Positions 56,139-64,000 of a stretch of DNA of 64,000 nt are shown here, one piece after another (position 1 is the stretch's first letter; every line of letters starts with the position of its first letter). This stretch comes from Streptococcus sanguinis (GTDB taxonomy: Bacteria; Bacillota; Bacilli; Lactobacillales; Streptococcaceae). Made by a program: the position numbers and the translations under genes. The notes under the pieces were generated by a model. That model did no database searches and was not told where the DNA came from. It saw nothing but the letters and a program-made list of their open reading frames with translations. Where the stretch lies: NCBI RefSeq assembly GCF_026781265.1, contig NZ_JAKUVC010000005.1:62001-126000 (forward strand), read 5' to 3'.

Positions 56139-57313
56139 GATGATTTCTCAACTTTGATGTACTTACGCTGGTGCTCTGCAATTTCCGCCAGAGCAAAGCT
56201 TTGGTTTTCATAGCCAGAGAAGCGGGCATTGCCCTCCGCATCCAGCTTAGCTTCTTCAAAAAAGATGCGCTCGTAGTCTGCGATGGAAAGAGCCTGACGC
56301 TGGTCTAATTCCTCTAGGCGTGTCTTGGATAGATGCTTTTCATAGCCCTCTACCAAATTGGCACTAAAGATTTCAGAGACAGCTCCGCTGCCATAGCCGA
56401 AAAGAGCAATCCGATCGCCAGCCTTGAGGTTGTCAGAGTTTTCTAAAAGAGACAGGAGGCCTAGGAAGAGGGAGCCTGTATAGATATTTCCAACTTTTTG
56501 GCTGTAGAGAATAGAGGCTTCAAAGTTCTTTCTAAGCTGGTCTTGCTGCTCCTGAGGAAGGCTTTTATCCATGATTTTATTAAGGCCTTTGAGGGCCAGT
56601 TTTGGATAAGGCAGGTGGAAGCAGTAGGCCGCAAAATCTTTGAGAGCCAGCTTGTGGCGCTTTTGGTATTCCGTCCAAGTTGTCTTTAAGCTATCCAGAT
56701 ACTGCTGGGTTGAATAGAGCCCGTTGACATAAGGTGTTGTCGAGTAATTTGGGCGCCAAAAATCCATGACATCGCGTGTCTGAGCTACATTATCATCATT
56801 GAAAGCGAGGATACGAGGATTGCTGCTAATCAGCATAGAAATAGCTCCCGCTCCCTGAGTTGGCTCGCCAGATGTATGAATGCCATACTTGGCAATGTCG
56901 CTAGCTAACACCAAAACTTTGCTGTCTGGATGTTTTTCGATATGGAGCTTGGCATAGTCCAGTGCAGCAGTTGCTCCATAGCAGGCTTCCTTGATTTCAA
57001 AGCTACGGGCAAAAGGCTGGATGCCCAAAAGGCCGTGGACAAAAACGGCTGCCGCCTTGCTCTGGTCAATACCTGACTCAGTAGCCACGATGACCATATC
57101 AATCTTTTCTTTGTCCTCTGCTGTCAGGATGGGTTCTGCTGCCGCCGCTCCCAAGGTAACAATATCCTCAGTCAGAGGAGCAATGCTTAGTTCCTTGAGC
57201 AAGAGTCCCTTGCTAAGCTTTTCTGGGTCAGTCCCACGGGCTGCCGCTAAATCATTTAATTTTAAGACATAATTACTGGTCGCAAAACCGATTTTGTCGA
57301 TTCCGATTGTCAT
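56135..57313 (-). CDS. mvaS: Hydroxymethylglutaryl-CoA synthase
   Basis: 392 residues. MvaS condenses acetoacetyl-CoA and acetyl-CoA. The catalytic Cys is in FEIKEACYGATAALDYA (about residue 111), the general base Glu in VIVATESGIDQSKAAA, and the His in the region of YCFHLPYPKLALKGL. It precedes mvaA with a 4-bp overlap and provides the first committed step of the pathway. GAGGT lies upstream of the ATG on the minus strand. Confidence 0.95.
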   Translation of the reverse strand: MTIGIDKIGFATSNYVLKLNDLAAARGTDPEKLSKGLLLKELSIAPLTEDIVTLGAAAAEPILTAEDKEKIDMVIVATESGIDQSKAAAVFVHGLLGIQPFARSFEIKEACYGATAALDYAKLHIEKHPDSKVLVLASDIAKYGIHTSGEPTQGAGAISMLISSNPRILAFNDDNVAQTRDVMDFWRPNYSTTPYVNGLYSTQQYLDSLKTTWTEYQKRHKLALKDFAAYCFHLPYPKLALKGLNKIMDKSLPQEQQDQLRKNFEASILYSQKVGNIYTGSLFLGLLSLLENSDNLKAGDRIALFGYGSGAVSEIFSANLVEGYEKHLSKTRLEELDQRQALSIADYERIFFEEAKLDAEGNARFSGYENQSFALAEIAEHQRKYIKVEKSS

Positions 57314-57359
57314 TATAAGACCTCTTTAAATCCTTTTATTCTAGTATATTCCGAAGACT

Positions 57360-57368
57360 ATTTTACCA
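57360..57368 (-). promoter_or_regulatory. Probable extended -10 promoter of mvaS-mvaA
   Basis: On the minus strand: TGGTAAAAT, about 47 bp before mvaS, with a weak -35. Confidence 0.45.
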
Positions 57369-57440
57369 TACTTAGGAATAAAACTCTTACAAAAACATCT
57401 AATCTCAGCTAAATCAGGCTTAAGATGTATTTTCCAAAAG

Positions 57441-57466
57441 AAAAACAGCAGATGGTTCTACTGTTT
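57441..57466 (-). terminator. Terminator of the Thr/Ser exporter operon
   Basis: On the minus strand: AAACAGTAGA, loop ACCA, TCTGCTGTTT, then TTC TTTT. The stem begins in the last codons of the small subunit. Confidence 0.65.
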
Positions 57467-57925
57467 ATTTGCTGTGAGTTTGGTTTGGCGTTTTTTTAAG
57501 TAGTGGTAGAGTTTGAGTACGACGGTGCCGCTGGCCATGCCAATCGAGATGACCAAGGCCAGAATGACCACCAGAGTGGCGTGAATCATAGCCTGGCTGT
57601 AGTCACCAGTGACAAAAAAGGCAGTCGTCCGATAGGAAATATACCCTGGAACCAGAGGCGCTAGAATAGCCAAAATAAAAACAACAGCGGGCGTTTTATA
57701 GATGATGCTGAGGATTTGGCTGACGCAGGAACCGACGATAGCAGCCACAAAGGTTGCTATGATGACGTTGGTTGGTCCTTTGAGCAGGAGATAGAGTAGC
57801 CAAATAGCCATGCCCAAGACTCCGCCGGGAATCAGCATACTGCGCTGGACATTTAGAACGATTAAAAAAGTAATGATAGCCAGTAGGCTAGCAACTGCTT
57901 GCAGTAAGAAAGTCAAGATTGTCAT
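57458..57925 (-). CDS. Threonine/serine exporter, small subunit (ThrE C-terminal domain)
   Basis: 155 residues with four to five transmembrane helices (LLQAVASLLAIITFLIVLNV, GGVLGMAIWLLYLLL, VIIATFVAAIVGSCVSQI, AVVFILAILAPLVPGYISY, LVVILALVISIGMASG). It matches the C-terminal half of corynebacterial ThrE (DUF3815). The separate N-terminal half is encoded 4 bp upstream. Together they probably export threonine and serine. Confidence 0.8.
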   Translation of the reverse strand: MTILTFLLQAVASLLAIITFLIVLNVQRSMLIPGGVLGMAIWLLYLLLKGPTNVIIATFVAAIVGSCVSQILSIIYKTPAVVFILAILAPLVPGYISYRTTAFFVTGDYSQAMIHATLVVILALVISIGMASGTVVLKLYHYLKKRQTKLTANKQ

Positions 57926-57929
57926 AGGC

Positions 57930-58706
57930 TTATTTCATAATAAGGAGGGCGACAGAGGTACCTGCACCGAGAGCAAGAGTTATGAGGAGCGATTCAAAGA
58001 GCTTGCTCATCCCAGAGTTGATATGGTTGGTCATGATGTCACGCACAGAGTTGGTCAGAGCAATGCCGGGCACAAAAGGCATGACAGAACCCGCAATAAT
58101 CAAATCATCTGTGGAGTTAAAACCAGAATAGCGTGTCCAGATATGAGCCAGCAGTCCGAAGACAAAGGCTCCAGCAAAAGCTGTCACAAAAGGGATACGG
58201 ATATATTTGTCAACATACAAAGAGAAAGCAAAGCCAAAGAAGGTAGCAATGGCAGCCCCCAAAGCATCGTAGAAATTTCCACCAAACATGATGGAGAAGA
58301 ATGGAGCACTGAGCGTTGCTGCTGCAATCAGCTGCTTGTTGTTATAGGGCAGCTCCTTAACTTTGAGGCGATTCAGCTCATCAAAAGCCTCTTGAAGGCT
58401 GATTTCTCCTGTTACCAACTGACGGGAGACTTGATTGACATCGCAGACCTTCTCGATGTTGTAGTTGGTCTTGAGATTACGCTTCATCCGTGAGACATTT
58501 GTATTTTCAATCGAAAAGAAAATAGCCACTGGCATTGCTAAGGCATTGCAGTCGATGATCCCTTGTGAATGTGCGATGCGAATCATGGTGTCTTCTACCC
58601 GATAGGTCTCGGATCCGCTCTGCAGCAGCAGTGTCCCAGCCAGCATGATGACATCTACCGCCAGATTGAAATCTTTGGCTTCTTCCCTGATACCTTTCTC
58701 TGTCAT
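57930..58706 (-). CDS. Threonine/serine exporter, large subunit (ThrE N-terminal domain)
   Basis: 258 residues. The N-terminal cytosolic part (about 1-120) contains LAGTLLLQSGSETYRVEDTMIRIA, a conserved DUF1212 element, and the C-terminal part has about five helices, with SVMPFVPGIALTNSVRDIMT. It is the first gene of a two-gene minus-strand unit. In actinobacteria the two domains are fused. Confidence 0.82.
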   Translation of the reverse strand: MTEKGIREEAKDFNLAVDVIMLAGTLLLQSGSETYRVEDTMIRIAHSQGIIDCNALAMPVAIFFSIENTNVSRMKRNLKTNYNIEKVCDVNQVSRQLVTGEISLQEAFDELNRLKVKELPYNNKQLIAAATLSAPFFSIMFGGNFYDALGAAIATFFGFAFSLYVDKYIRIPFVTAFAGAFVFGLLAHIWTRYSGFNSTDDLIIAGSVMPFVPGIALTNSVRDIMTNHINSGMSKLFESLLITLALGAGTSVALLIMK

Positions 58707-58803
58707 TTCCCCAGTCCTTTTCCTAGTATAGCAATAGAACCATTATACCATAAAGCCTCTTAAAAATATCATCAAGTTAGTAGTCACTTGAAGTCTGAAA
58801 TAC

Positions 58804-58836
58804 AAAAAAGAAGATTGGGGATTTCCAATCTTCTTT
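58804..58836 (-). terminator. Terminator of pflB
   Basis: AAAGAAGATTGG (58807-58818) pairs perfectly with CCAATCTTCTTT (58825-58836). T's follow on the minus strand. Confidence 0.9.
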
Positions 58837-58865
58837 CAAATGGTTTGTAAGTCTTTAGTCGTTTA

Positions 58866-61181
58866 TTAGCTCAAAGCATCGTCCATAGAGAGCACTTCGT
58901 GGAAGACACGTTGAGTCAATTCAGTCTTTTGCTCTGGAGTCAAGTACTTAGTATTTACACAGTAACCTGAGATACGAACGATAACATCTTCGCCAGACAT
59001 AATCTTCTCGTAAACATCCTTCAAGTCCATAACGTTCAAGTTAACGTGCTGACCACCGTTTTCGAAGTAGCCATCCAGGATAGTAACCAAGTTGTCTACT
59101 TGTTCGTCGTGAGTCTTACCAAGCGCACGAGGTGATACTTGAGTTGTCAGGGAAATACCGTCAGCTGCGTAACTGAAGTCCAAGCTAGCAAGAGAGTTAA
59201 GGTTTTGCAACCAGCCACCTTTTGCCTTGTTAGATGGGTTAGCACCTGGTGAGAAGAATTCCAATTTAGACAAGTTCACGCTGCCATCTTCGTTGAGGTA
59301 CACTCCTTTATGGACTGGTGAGTTACCAGTTTGTTTAGAGTAAGCAACGTTAGATGTGATAGTCAGAAGAGACACAGTAGCTTCTGCATTCTTATACAGT
59401 TTGTGGCTGCGCAGACGATTTGTGTAAGCTTCTACCAACCATTCAGCCAATTCGTTTGAGCGAGGATCATCTTCACCCCAACGTGGGTATTCACCGATTG
59501 TTTCGTAATCGTAGATATAGCCATTTTCGTCGCGGATTGGCTTAACAGTTGCATACTTGATAGCAGACAAGGTATCAACAGTGTTGGCAAATCCACAGAT
59601 ACCGAATCCCATGTTAGCACGTTGGTAAGTTGGCAAGAAGGCCATTTGAACAGCTTCGTAGTTGTACTTGTCAGTCATGTAGTGGATGATGTTCAAAGCA
59701 TCTACGTAAGTGTCAGTCAACCAGTCCAGAGATTTTTCAAAGTTCGCTTTAACTGATTCGAATTCAAGAACTTCGTCACGGATAGGCTCGATGTCAAATA
59801 CTTTGTAGTCTTTATGAACATCGTCGTAACCGCCGTTGAGACCTGTCAGAAGGGCTTTCAGCACGTTTACACGAGCACCAAAGTATTGGATGTTGTGGCG
59901 TTGATCTTCATTTTCAGGATCAAGCGGAGACACACAGCAAGAGATACAGCTCATTTCACCGTAACCATCTCTAGCCATAGTTGTTACACCTTCGTATTGG
60001 ATAGAAGAGTGCTTGTGACTCATGTGCATACAGTAGCGACGGAATGAGTATGGCAATTTGTCAGTCCAGAGAACAGTCAAGTTTGGCTCTGGAGAGTTAC
60101 CAATGTTATCAAGTGTGTTAAGGAAACGGTAGTCCATCTTAGTAACACGGTGACGGCCGTCGTTCCCCATACCTGCCATAGAAGTTGTGATGAAGGTTGG
60201 GTCACCAGAGTAAAGTTGGTCGTAAGCTTTTGTACGAGCAAACTTCACTGTACGAAGTTTCATAACGAAATCATCAACAAATTCTTGGATTTCTGATTCA
60301 GTGTAAGTGCCGCGAGCCAAGTCACGTTCAGCATAGATGTCAAGAACGATTGGTACACGTCCAAGAGAAGTAGCAGCACCGTTGATGACACGGCAGACAG
60401 CCATGAAGGCGATGTTAGTCCATTGGATAGCTTCTTTTACGTCAAAGGCAGGACGGCGAACATCTACTCCGTAAAGGTCACCAAGTTTTACAACTTCACC
60501 AAGTGCTTGGTATTGCAGGTTGATTTCTTCGCGCAGACGGATTGTTTCTTCGTCAATATCAGTCAAACCATTCCAGTCGCGAACTTTTTCAGCCATGAGG
60601 TAGTCAGCTCCATAAAGAGCAAGACGTGCGTAAACCCCGATTATACGTCCACGTGAGTAAGCGTCTGGAAGACCAGTTACAGTGTGGGCGTGACGAGCAC
60701 GGCGGATGTTAGAAGTGTAAGCACGGAAGATACCGTCATTTACTGTAGTAACATATTTAGTAAAGATTTCATGAACAGCAGGATCTGGTTCGTATCCATT
60801 TTCTTTCAAAGTAGTTTCAGCCATGCGGATACCACCTTTTGGCATGAAGTTCAATTTGAAGAGTTCGTCGTTTTGGATACCGTAAATCAGTTCGTTGTCC
60901 TTGTCAATGTAACCAGCATCAATACCAGCGATAGATGCTGGACGAGTGTCCATTGGGAAACGAGTTTCTTCGTAGTGAGCTTTAGTTTCTTCTACGATTT
61001 TCTTGATATGGAGTGAGCGCTCAGTAGGACCTGCCAAGAAGCTTTCATCTCCATCATAAGGTGTGTAGTTGGATTGAACGAAGCGAGAAACACTTGCTTT
61101 CTCTTTCCAGTCTTCACCTTTGAAGCCTTCCCAAGCTTTGTCAAAAATATCTTGAGCTTCAACAACTGTTTTTACAACCAT
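58866..61181 (-). CDS. pflB: Formate acetyltransferase (pyruvate formate-lyase)
   Basis: 771-residue glycyl-radical enzyme that splits pyruvate with CoA to acetyl-CoA and formate during anaerobic mixed-acid fermentation. The catalytic Cys pair is C415-C416 in [13 protein letters not shown]. The radical Gly is G739 in VRISGYC near the C-terminus, and it is oxygen-sensitive after activation. The activating enzyme is not in the window. AGAGGAAAATCAA precedes the ATG. It is monocistronic with a CcpA-like site over its promoter. Confidence 0.97.
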   Translation of the reverse strand: MVVKTVVEAQDIFDKAWEGFKGEDWKEKASVSRFVQSNYTPYDGDESFLAGPTERSLHIKKIVEETKAHYEETRFPMDTRPASIAGIDAGYIDKDNELIYGIQNDELFKLNFMPKGGIRMAETTLKENGYEPDPAVHEIFTKYVTTVNDGIFRAYTSNIRRARHAHTVTGLPDAYSRGRIIGVYARLALYGADYLMAEKVRDWNGLTDIDEETIRLREEINLQYQALGEVVKLGDLYGVDVRRPAFDVKEAIQWTNIAFMAVCRVINGAATSLGRVPIVLDIYAERDLARGTYTESEIQEFVDDFVMKLRTVKFARTKAYDQLYSGDPTFITTSMAGMGNDGRHRVTKMDYRFLNTLDNIGNSPEPNLTVLWTDKLPYSFRRYCMHMSHKHSSIQYEGVTTMARDGYGEMSCISCCVSPLDPENEDQRHNIQYFGARVNVLKALLTGLNGGYDDVHKDYKVFDIEPIRDEVLEFESVKANFEKSLDWLTDTYVDALNIIHYMTDKYNYEAVQMAFLPTYQRANMGFGICGFANTVDTLSAIKYATVKPIRDENGYIYDYETIGEYPRWGEDDPRSNELAEWLVEAYTNRLRSHKLYKNAEATVSLLTITSNVAYSKQTGNSPVHKGVYLNEDGSVNLSKLEFFSPGANPSNKAKGGWLQNLNSLASLDFSYAADGISLTTQVSPRALGKTHDEQVDNLVTILDGYFENGGQHVNLNVMDLKDVYEKIMSGEDVIVRISGYCVNTKYLTPEQKTELTQRVFHEVLSMDDALS

Positions 61182-61232
61182 TTGATTTTCCTCTTTATTC
61201 TAGCAACAATAAACTGTTACATTTATAAGTAA

Positions 61233-61261
61233 AGTATATCATACGGTAATCGGTTTCACAA
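61233..61261 (-). promoter_or_regulatory. Promoter of pflB with overlapping cre-like site
   Basis: On the minus strand: TTGTGA, 17-bp spacer, TATACT (61238-61233). TGAAACCGATTAC (61258-61246) fits the cre core TGNAANCGNWNNC. It overlaps the -35, so CcpA could block transcription when sugar is plentiful. Flanking cre positions do not match well. Confidence 0.6.
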
Positions 61262-61361
61262 ACCATTTTCGGCAGAAAAAAAGACTTTCTTTTATAATAC
61301 AGAAAGTAAAAAGTCGCGGATGTGTACTATAGATTTGAAAAACATAATTCTTTTCAAATAT

Positions 61362-61390
61362 TTTGGAAAAATGGGTAAAAAAGTTATAAT
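61362..61390 (+). promoter_or_regulatory. Possible promoter upstream of dinB
   Basis: TTTGGA (or TTGGAA one base on, with a 16-bp spacer), 17-bp spacer, TATAAT. It lies 162 bp before dinB. The rest of the 370-bp gap between pflB and dinB is AT-rich, and I see no gene in it. Confidence 0.35.
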
Positions 61391-61551
61391 AAAAGTAATT
61401 AAAATGTCATAGAAAAATTGCTCATGAAGAATCTTACGTTTAAAATACTTTTTACAAGAATGAAAAACTGTTTCAGATTTATTTGAGCAAAATGGGCTAA
61501 CTTTGTGAAAGCTTGTAAGCTGAGATTGATGGCAGGAGAAAGGAGGAGGGT

Positions 61552-62616
61552 ATGCTGATTTTTCCACTGATTAACGATACATCTCGGAAGATTATCCACA
61601 TTGATATGGATGCTTTTTTTGCTTCGGTGGAAGAGCGGGATAATCCTAAGTTAAAGGGGCATCCAGTCATCATCGGCAGCGATCCCCGCTTGACTGGCGG
61701 TCGAGGTGTCGTCTCCACCTGCAATTATGAGGCCAGAAAGTTCGGAGTTCATTCGGCTATGAGCTCCAAGGAATCCTATGAGCGTTGCCCGCAGGGCATT
61801 TTTATCTCGGGGAATTACGAAAAATATCAGGCGGTCGGCTTGCAGATCCGAGAGATTTTCAAACGCTATACGGACTTGATTGAGCCAATGAGCATCGACG
61901 AGGCTTATCTGGATGTAACGGAAAACAAGCTAGAGATTAAATCTGCAGTCAAAATAGCCAAGCTGATTCAGCACGATATCTGGAATGAGCTGCAACTTAC
62001 AGCTTCAGCGGGCGTTTCTTATAATAAGTTTCTGGCCAAGATTGCCAGTGACTATGAGAAGCCTCATGGTCTGACTGTTATTCTACCCGAAGAGGCTGAG
62101 GTCTTTCTGGCGCCTATGGATATTGCCAAGTTTCATGGAGTTGGTAAGAAGAGTGTTGAAAAACTGCATGAAATGGGAGTTTATACTGGTGCAGATCTGC
62201 TCAAGATACCAGAAATGACCCTGATTGATAAGTTTGGTCGCTTTGGTTTTGAACTCTACCGGAAAGCGCGTGGCATCAGCAATAGTCCGGTCAAATCCAA
62301 TCGTATTCGTAAGTCGATCGGGAAGGAGCGGACCTATGCCAAACTGCTCTATAGTGAGGAGGATATCAAGAAAGAGCTGACCTTGCTGGCACAGAAGGTA
62401 GAAAATAGCTTGACTAAGCATGATAAGAAAGGACGAACCATCGTTCTGAAAATCCGTTATGCCGATTTCTCCACCTTGACTAAAAGGAAAAGTTTGAATC
62501 TAGCCACTCAAGACAAGGAGCAAATCGAGCGAACGGCTCATGAGATTTACGATAGCTTGGAAGAGCAACCACGAGGTATTCGTCTGCTTGGACTGACAGT
62601 GATGGGGTTTGAATAA
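61552..62616 (+). CDS. dinB: DNA polymerase IV
   Basis: 354-residue Y-family translesion polymerase. Catalytic acidic motifs are [18 protein letters not shown] (about 16-33) and [11 protein letters not shown] (about 103-113). [18 protein letters not shown] is the fingers signature, [14 protein letters not shown] the thumb HhH motif, and a little-finger domain completes it. GGAGGAGGGT precedes the ATG. It lies next to pflB on the opposite strand, as in other streptococci. Confidence 0.95.
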   Translation: MLIFPLINDTSRKIIHIDMDAFFASVEERDNPKLKGHPVIIGSDPRLTGGRGVVSTCNYEARKFGVHSAMSSKESYERCPQGIFISGNYEKYQAVGLQIREIFKRYTDLIEPMSIDEAYLDVTENKLEIKSAVKIAKLIQHDIWNELQLTASAGVSYNKFLAKIASDYEKPHGLTVILPEEAEVFLAPMDIAKFHGVGKKSVEKLHEMGVYTGADLLKIPEMTLIDKFGRFGFELYRKARGISNSPVKSNRIRKSIGKERTYAKLLYSEEDIKKELTLLAQKVENSLTKHDKKGRTIVLKIRYADFSTLTKRKSLNLATQDKEQIERTAHEIYDSLEEQPRGIRLLGLTVMGFE

Positions 62617-62620
62617 AGAT

Positions 62621-62649
62621 AAAGGCTTGGTTCATTACCGGGCTTTTTT
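62621..62649 (+). terminator. Terminator of dinB
   Basis: AAAGGCTTGGT pairs with ACCGGGCTTTT (62637-62647), with several G-T pairs, then T's. Confidence 0.65.
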
Positions 62650-62745
62650 AGATATAGTTTTTAGTATGAGAGAGTTGCTTGTGACGAGTTTCTAATTTGT
62701 CTGATGATTTTCATTAACTAAAAATAATCTTTTTTGAAAAAATAC

Positions 62746-62774
62746 TGGACAAAGTTTTCTGTGTCTATTATACT
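62746..62774 (+). promoter_or_regulatory. Promoter of the small membrane protein gene
   Basis: TGGACA, 17-bp spacer, TATACT. The start near 62781 lies just before the 22-bp palindrome. Confidence 0.75.
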
Positions 62775-62788
62775 GAGTTTATAAAATG

Positions 62789-62810
62789 AAAAACCGACTG
62801 GTCGGTTTTT
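62789..62810. promoter_or_regulatory. TetR-type operator, site 1
   Basis: A perfect 22-bp palindrome with 10-bp arms: AAAAACCGAC, TG, GTCGGTTTTT. It lies immediately downstream of the promoter start point. The core CCGACTGGTCGG is a form common for TetR-family repressors. Confidence 0.7.
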
Positions 62811-62829
62811 TAAAAAGAAAGGAGCAGAA

Positions 62830-63156
62830 ATGAAGAAATCTGTAGTAGAAAAAACAAGCGAGCACATTCTCAAGTTGAATCAGGAACTGGATCGGCAGCG
62901 GGAAGGTCAGAAAGAGTTTTTGCAGCAGCAGGCAGAAAAACGTAAGATGTGGCTAGAAAAGATAACACAGGGTGAGAATGGCATACGCTATTCTAAGTGG
63001 GGAGTCAAAGCTGGATATGCTGTCCTTGCTGATGGCCTATTGACTTCTATCTTTAGCCCTTGGCGAGGACTGGGTATTATGGCAGTAGGGGGTCTGAGCC
63101 TTGCCTCCAATCTCTGGCATATCCGGCGATTGAAAAATCAAGAAAGGAGCAAGTAG
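62830..63156 (+). CDS. Small membrane protein of unknown function
   Basis: 108 residues. The first 50 are charged and helical, probably a coiled coil (HILKLNQELDRQREGQKEFLQQQ). Then come two hydrophobic segments (AGYAVLADGLLTSIFS, about 63-78, and GLGIMAVGGLSLASNLW, about 82-98) and a basic tail. I do not recognise it. AAAGGAGCAGAA precedes the ATG. The operator just upstream suggests it belongs to a small TetR-controlled regulon with the next gene. Confidence 0.7.
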   Translation: MKKSVVEKTSEHILKLNQELDRQREGQKEFLQQQAEKRKMWLEKITQGENGIRYSKWGVKAGYAVLADGLLTSIFSPWRGLGIMAVGGLSLASNLWHIRRLKNQERSK

Positions 63157-63203
63157 CAGAGAAATGGTCTGTCTTAAGCATCAGAGTCAGGACAACTTAG
63201 AAA

Positions 63204-63249
63204 CTAAAAGCAGCAGGCAGTAGCTAAACGGTGCTGACATAGCTTTTAG
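63204..63249 (+). other. Interrupted inverted repeat between the two operator-linked genes
   Basis: CTAAAAGC (63204-63211) pairs with GCTTTTAG (63242-63249), with inner AGCA/TGCT. There is no T-run, so it may be an mRNA structure rather than a terminator. The 318-bp gap otherwise holds only operator site 2. Confidence 0.35.
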
Positions 63250-63342
63250 CATTATTTAGTCTATCTTTGCTTTTTATTTTAAGCAAGGACTAAAAGACTA
63301 CGTTTTCTATTTGGCGCAGGTCTTTATTTTTTATAACAAAAC

Positions 63343-63362
63343 AAACCGAATGGTCGGATTTT
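63343..63362. promoter_or_regulatory. TetR-type operator, site 2
   Basis: AAACCGAATGGTCGGATTTT matches site 1 (AAACCGACTGGTCGGTTTTT) at 18 of 20 positions. A TATAAC at 63332-63337 just before it may be the -10 of the downstream gene, giving a similar promoter-operator layout. Confidence 0.65.
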
Positions 63363-63474
63363 AAAAACCTGCGTTTCAAAACAGGCAATCATCTGAAGGA
63401 CTGAGAGTAAAGGATGCCTTTGTCCAGTTTTCGGATGACTTTTCACTATTCTACATTTGATAAGGAGTTATCGT

Positions 63475-64000
63475 ATGAACAAACAAACACATGTAGAGCC
63501 AGAGACAAGGCATATCCTGCCCTTTCTGGCCTGGACCTTTGGTATCAGCTGGTCTGCCTGGCTGGCTTCGGCTTTCCTGAGGATTCCTATTATTCCCCAG
63601 GTCCTAACCATCGCTGGTGTTTTTGGCCCGGCCATTGGAGCCAAACTGGTCTTAGGAAAATCGTTCAAGGTGCTCTTGGCTTCTATCGGGTCGGCCCGAA
63701 AAAGGACTTGGACCCATCTCTTGATTTTGACAATTCTTTATACCCTTTCCATAGTCTTTTGGAGCCCGCTCCTGCCTGGTTTTAGCCCCCTCAGGATTGC
63801 TCTGCTTTTTCTCATGACGACTTTTCTGACAGGCGACAATGAAGAGATTGACTGGCAAGGTTTTCTGCAGCCGACTCTGGAAAGACTTCTGCCCTTTCCG
63901 ATAGCAACTGTACAACTGGGTTAATCTGGGCTGTCTGGCATCTGCCCCTCTTCTTTACCCCCGGCAGCAGTCAGGCAGGGACTTCTTTTCTAGTCTTTAC
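63475..64000 (+). pseudogene. CPBP family intramembrane metalloprotease, frameshifted and cut by the window end
   Basis: The ATG at 63475 has AAGGAG 7 bases upstream. The frame runs 149 codons to TAA at 63922-63924. Hydrophobic helices are visible (ILPFLAWTFGISWSAWLAS, VLTIAGVFGPAIGAKLVL, LLILTILYTLSIVFW, IALLFLMTTFL), then NEEIDWQGFLQPTLERL, the first CPBP motif. From 63912 a neighbouring frame continues exactly as the family would: TTGLIWAVWHLPLFFTPGSS with the second-motif His. One base appears to be missing near 63908-63912. The usual EExxxR motif reads EEIDWQ, with Gln for Arg. The gene continues past the window. Confidence 0.75.

Overview
The window comes from a viridans-group Streptococcus. 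Housekeeping gene order, codon use, consensus sigma-A promoters with frequent extended -10 (TGnTATAAT) elements, a split mevalonate pathway, GlnR-glnA, RNase J1-RpoY and an antigen I/II-type adhesin all fit the sanguinis/gordonii/cristatus end of the genus. The species is an inference. The core order rsmA-rsgA-rpe-thiN-rmuC-yhaM-purR-rpsL-rpsG-fusA is recognisably streptococcal, with accessory genes inserted in it.

Layout. 1-4.4 kb: C-terminal part of an MFS permease, then tatD, rnmV and rsmA, with a small unknown membrane protein and a short-chain dehydrogenase inserted among them. 4.5-9.6 kb: a tRNA-Leu(CAG) on the minus strand and a 1561-residue LPXTG adhesin with 11 CnaB-type repeats. 9.7-15.5 kb: rsgA, rpe, thiN, rmuC and yhaM, then purR behind a PurBox pair, and a small anchored coiled-coil protein. 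15.6-21.8 kb: rpsL-rpsG, fusA, gapA and pgk, each behind strong signals. 22-27.5 kb: an antigen I/II adhesin (LPETG) and a secreted LysM-CHAP protein. 27.6-32.3 kb: an ArAE-type exporter, GlnR-regulated glnRA, a GNAT gene, and a compact VOC-TetR-AlkC-like operon under its own palindromic operator. 32.3-38.6 kb: rnjA-rpoY (minus), divergent from tsaB-rimI-tsaD-azlCD, and a methyltransferase. 38.6-43.7 kb: a MerR/TipA regulator with a 19-bp-spacer promoter, an IS150-like palindrome, a BaiN-like flavoprotein (minus), rocS, a membrane GDPD enzyme and ybaB. 43.8-50.9 kb: a lipoprotein, a doubly inactivated IS3-family element, pepX and gla with overlapping divergent promoters, cppA and a beta-lactamase-fold hydrolase. 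51-57.3 kb: the complete mevalonate pathway as two convergent operons, mvaK1-mvaD-mvaK2-fni (+) and mvaS-mvaA (-). 57.4-64 kb: a two-gene Thr/Ser exporter, pflB, dinB, a small membrane protein and a frameshifted CPBP protease. The last two sit behind matching TetR-type operators.

The core genes serve translation (S12, S7, EF-G, RsmA, RsgA, tRNA t6A synthesis), glycolysis and mixed-acid fermentation (GapA, Pgk, Pfl), nitrogen assimilation and isoprenoid precursors. The accessory genes are mainly surface adhesins and small locally regulated stress or resistance operons. I found no CRISPR array, prophage or conjugative element. The most unusual items are the VOC-TetR-AlkC operon, the paired TetR operators near the right end, a possible pseudoknot in the rpsL leader, and the IS-derived hairpin acting as a terminator.
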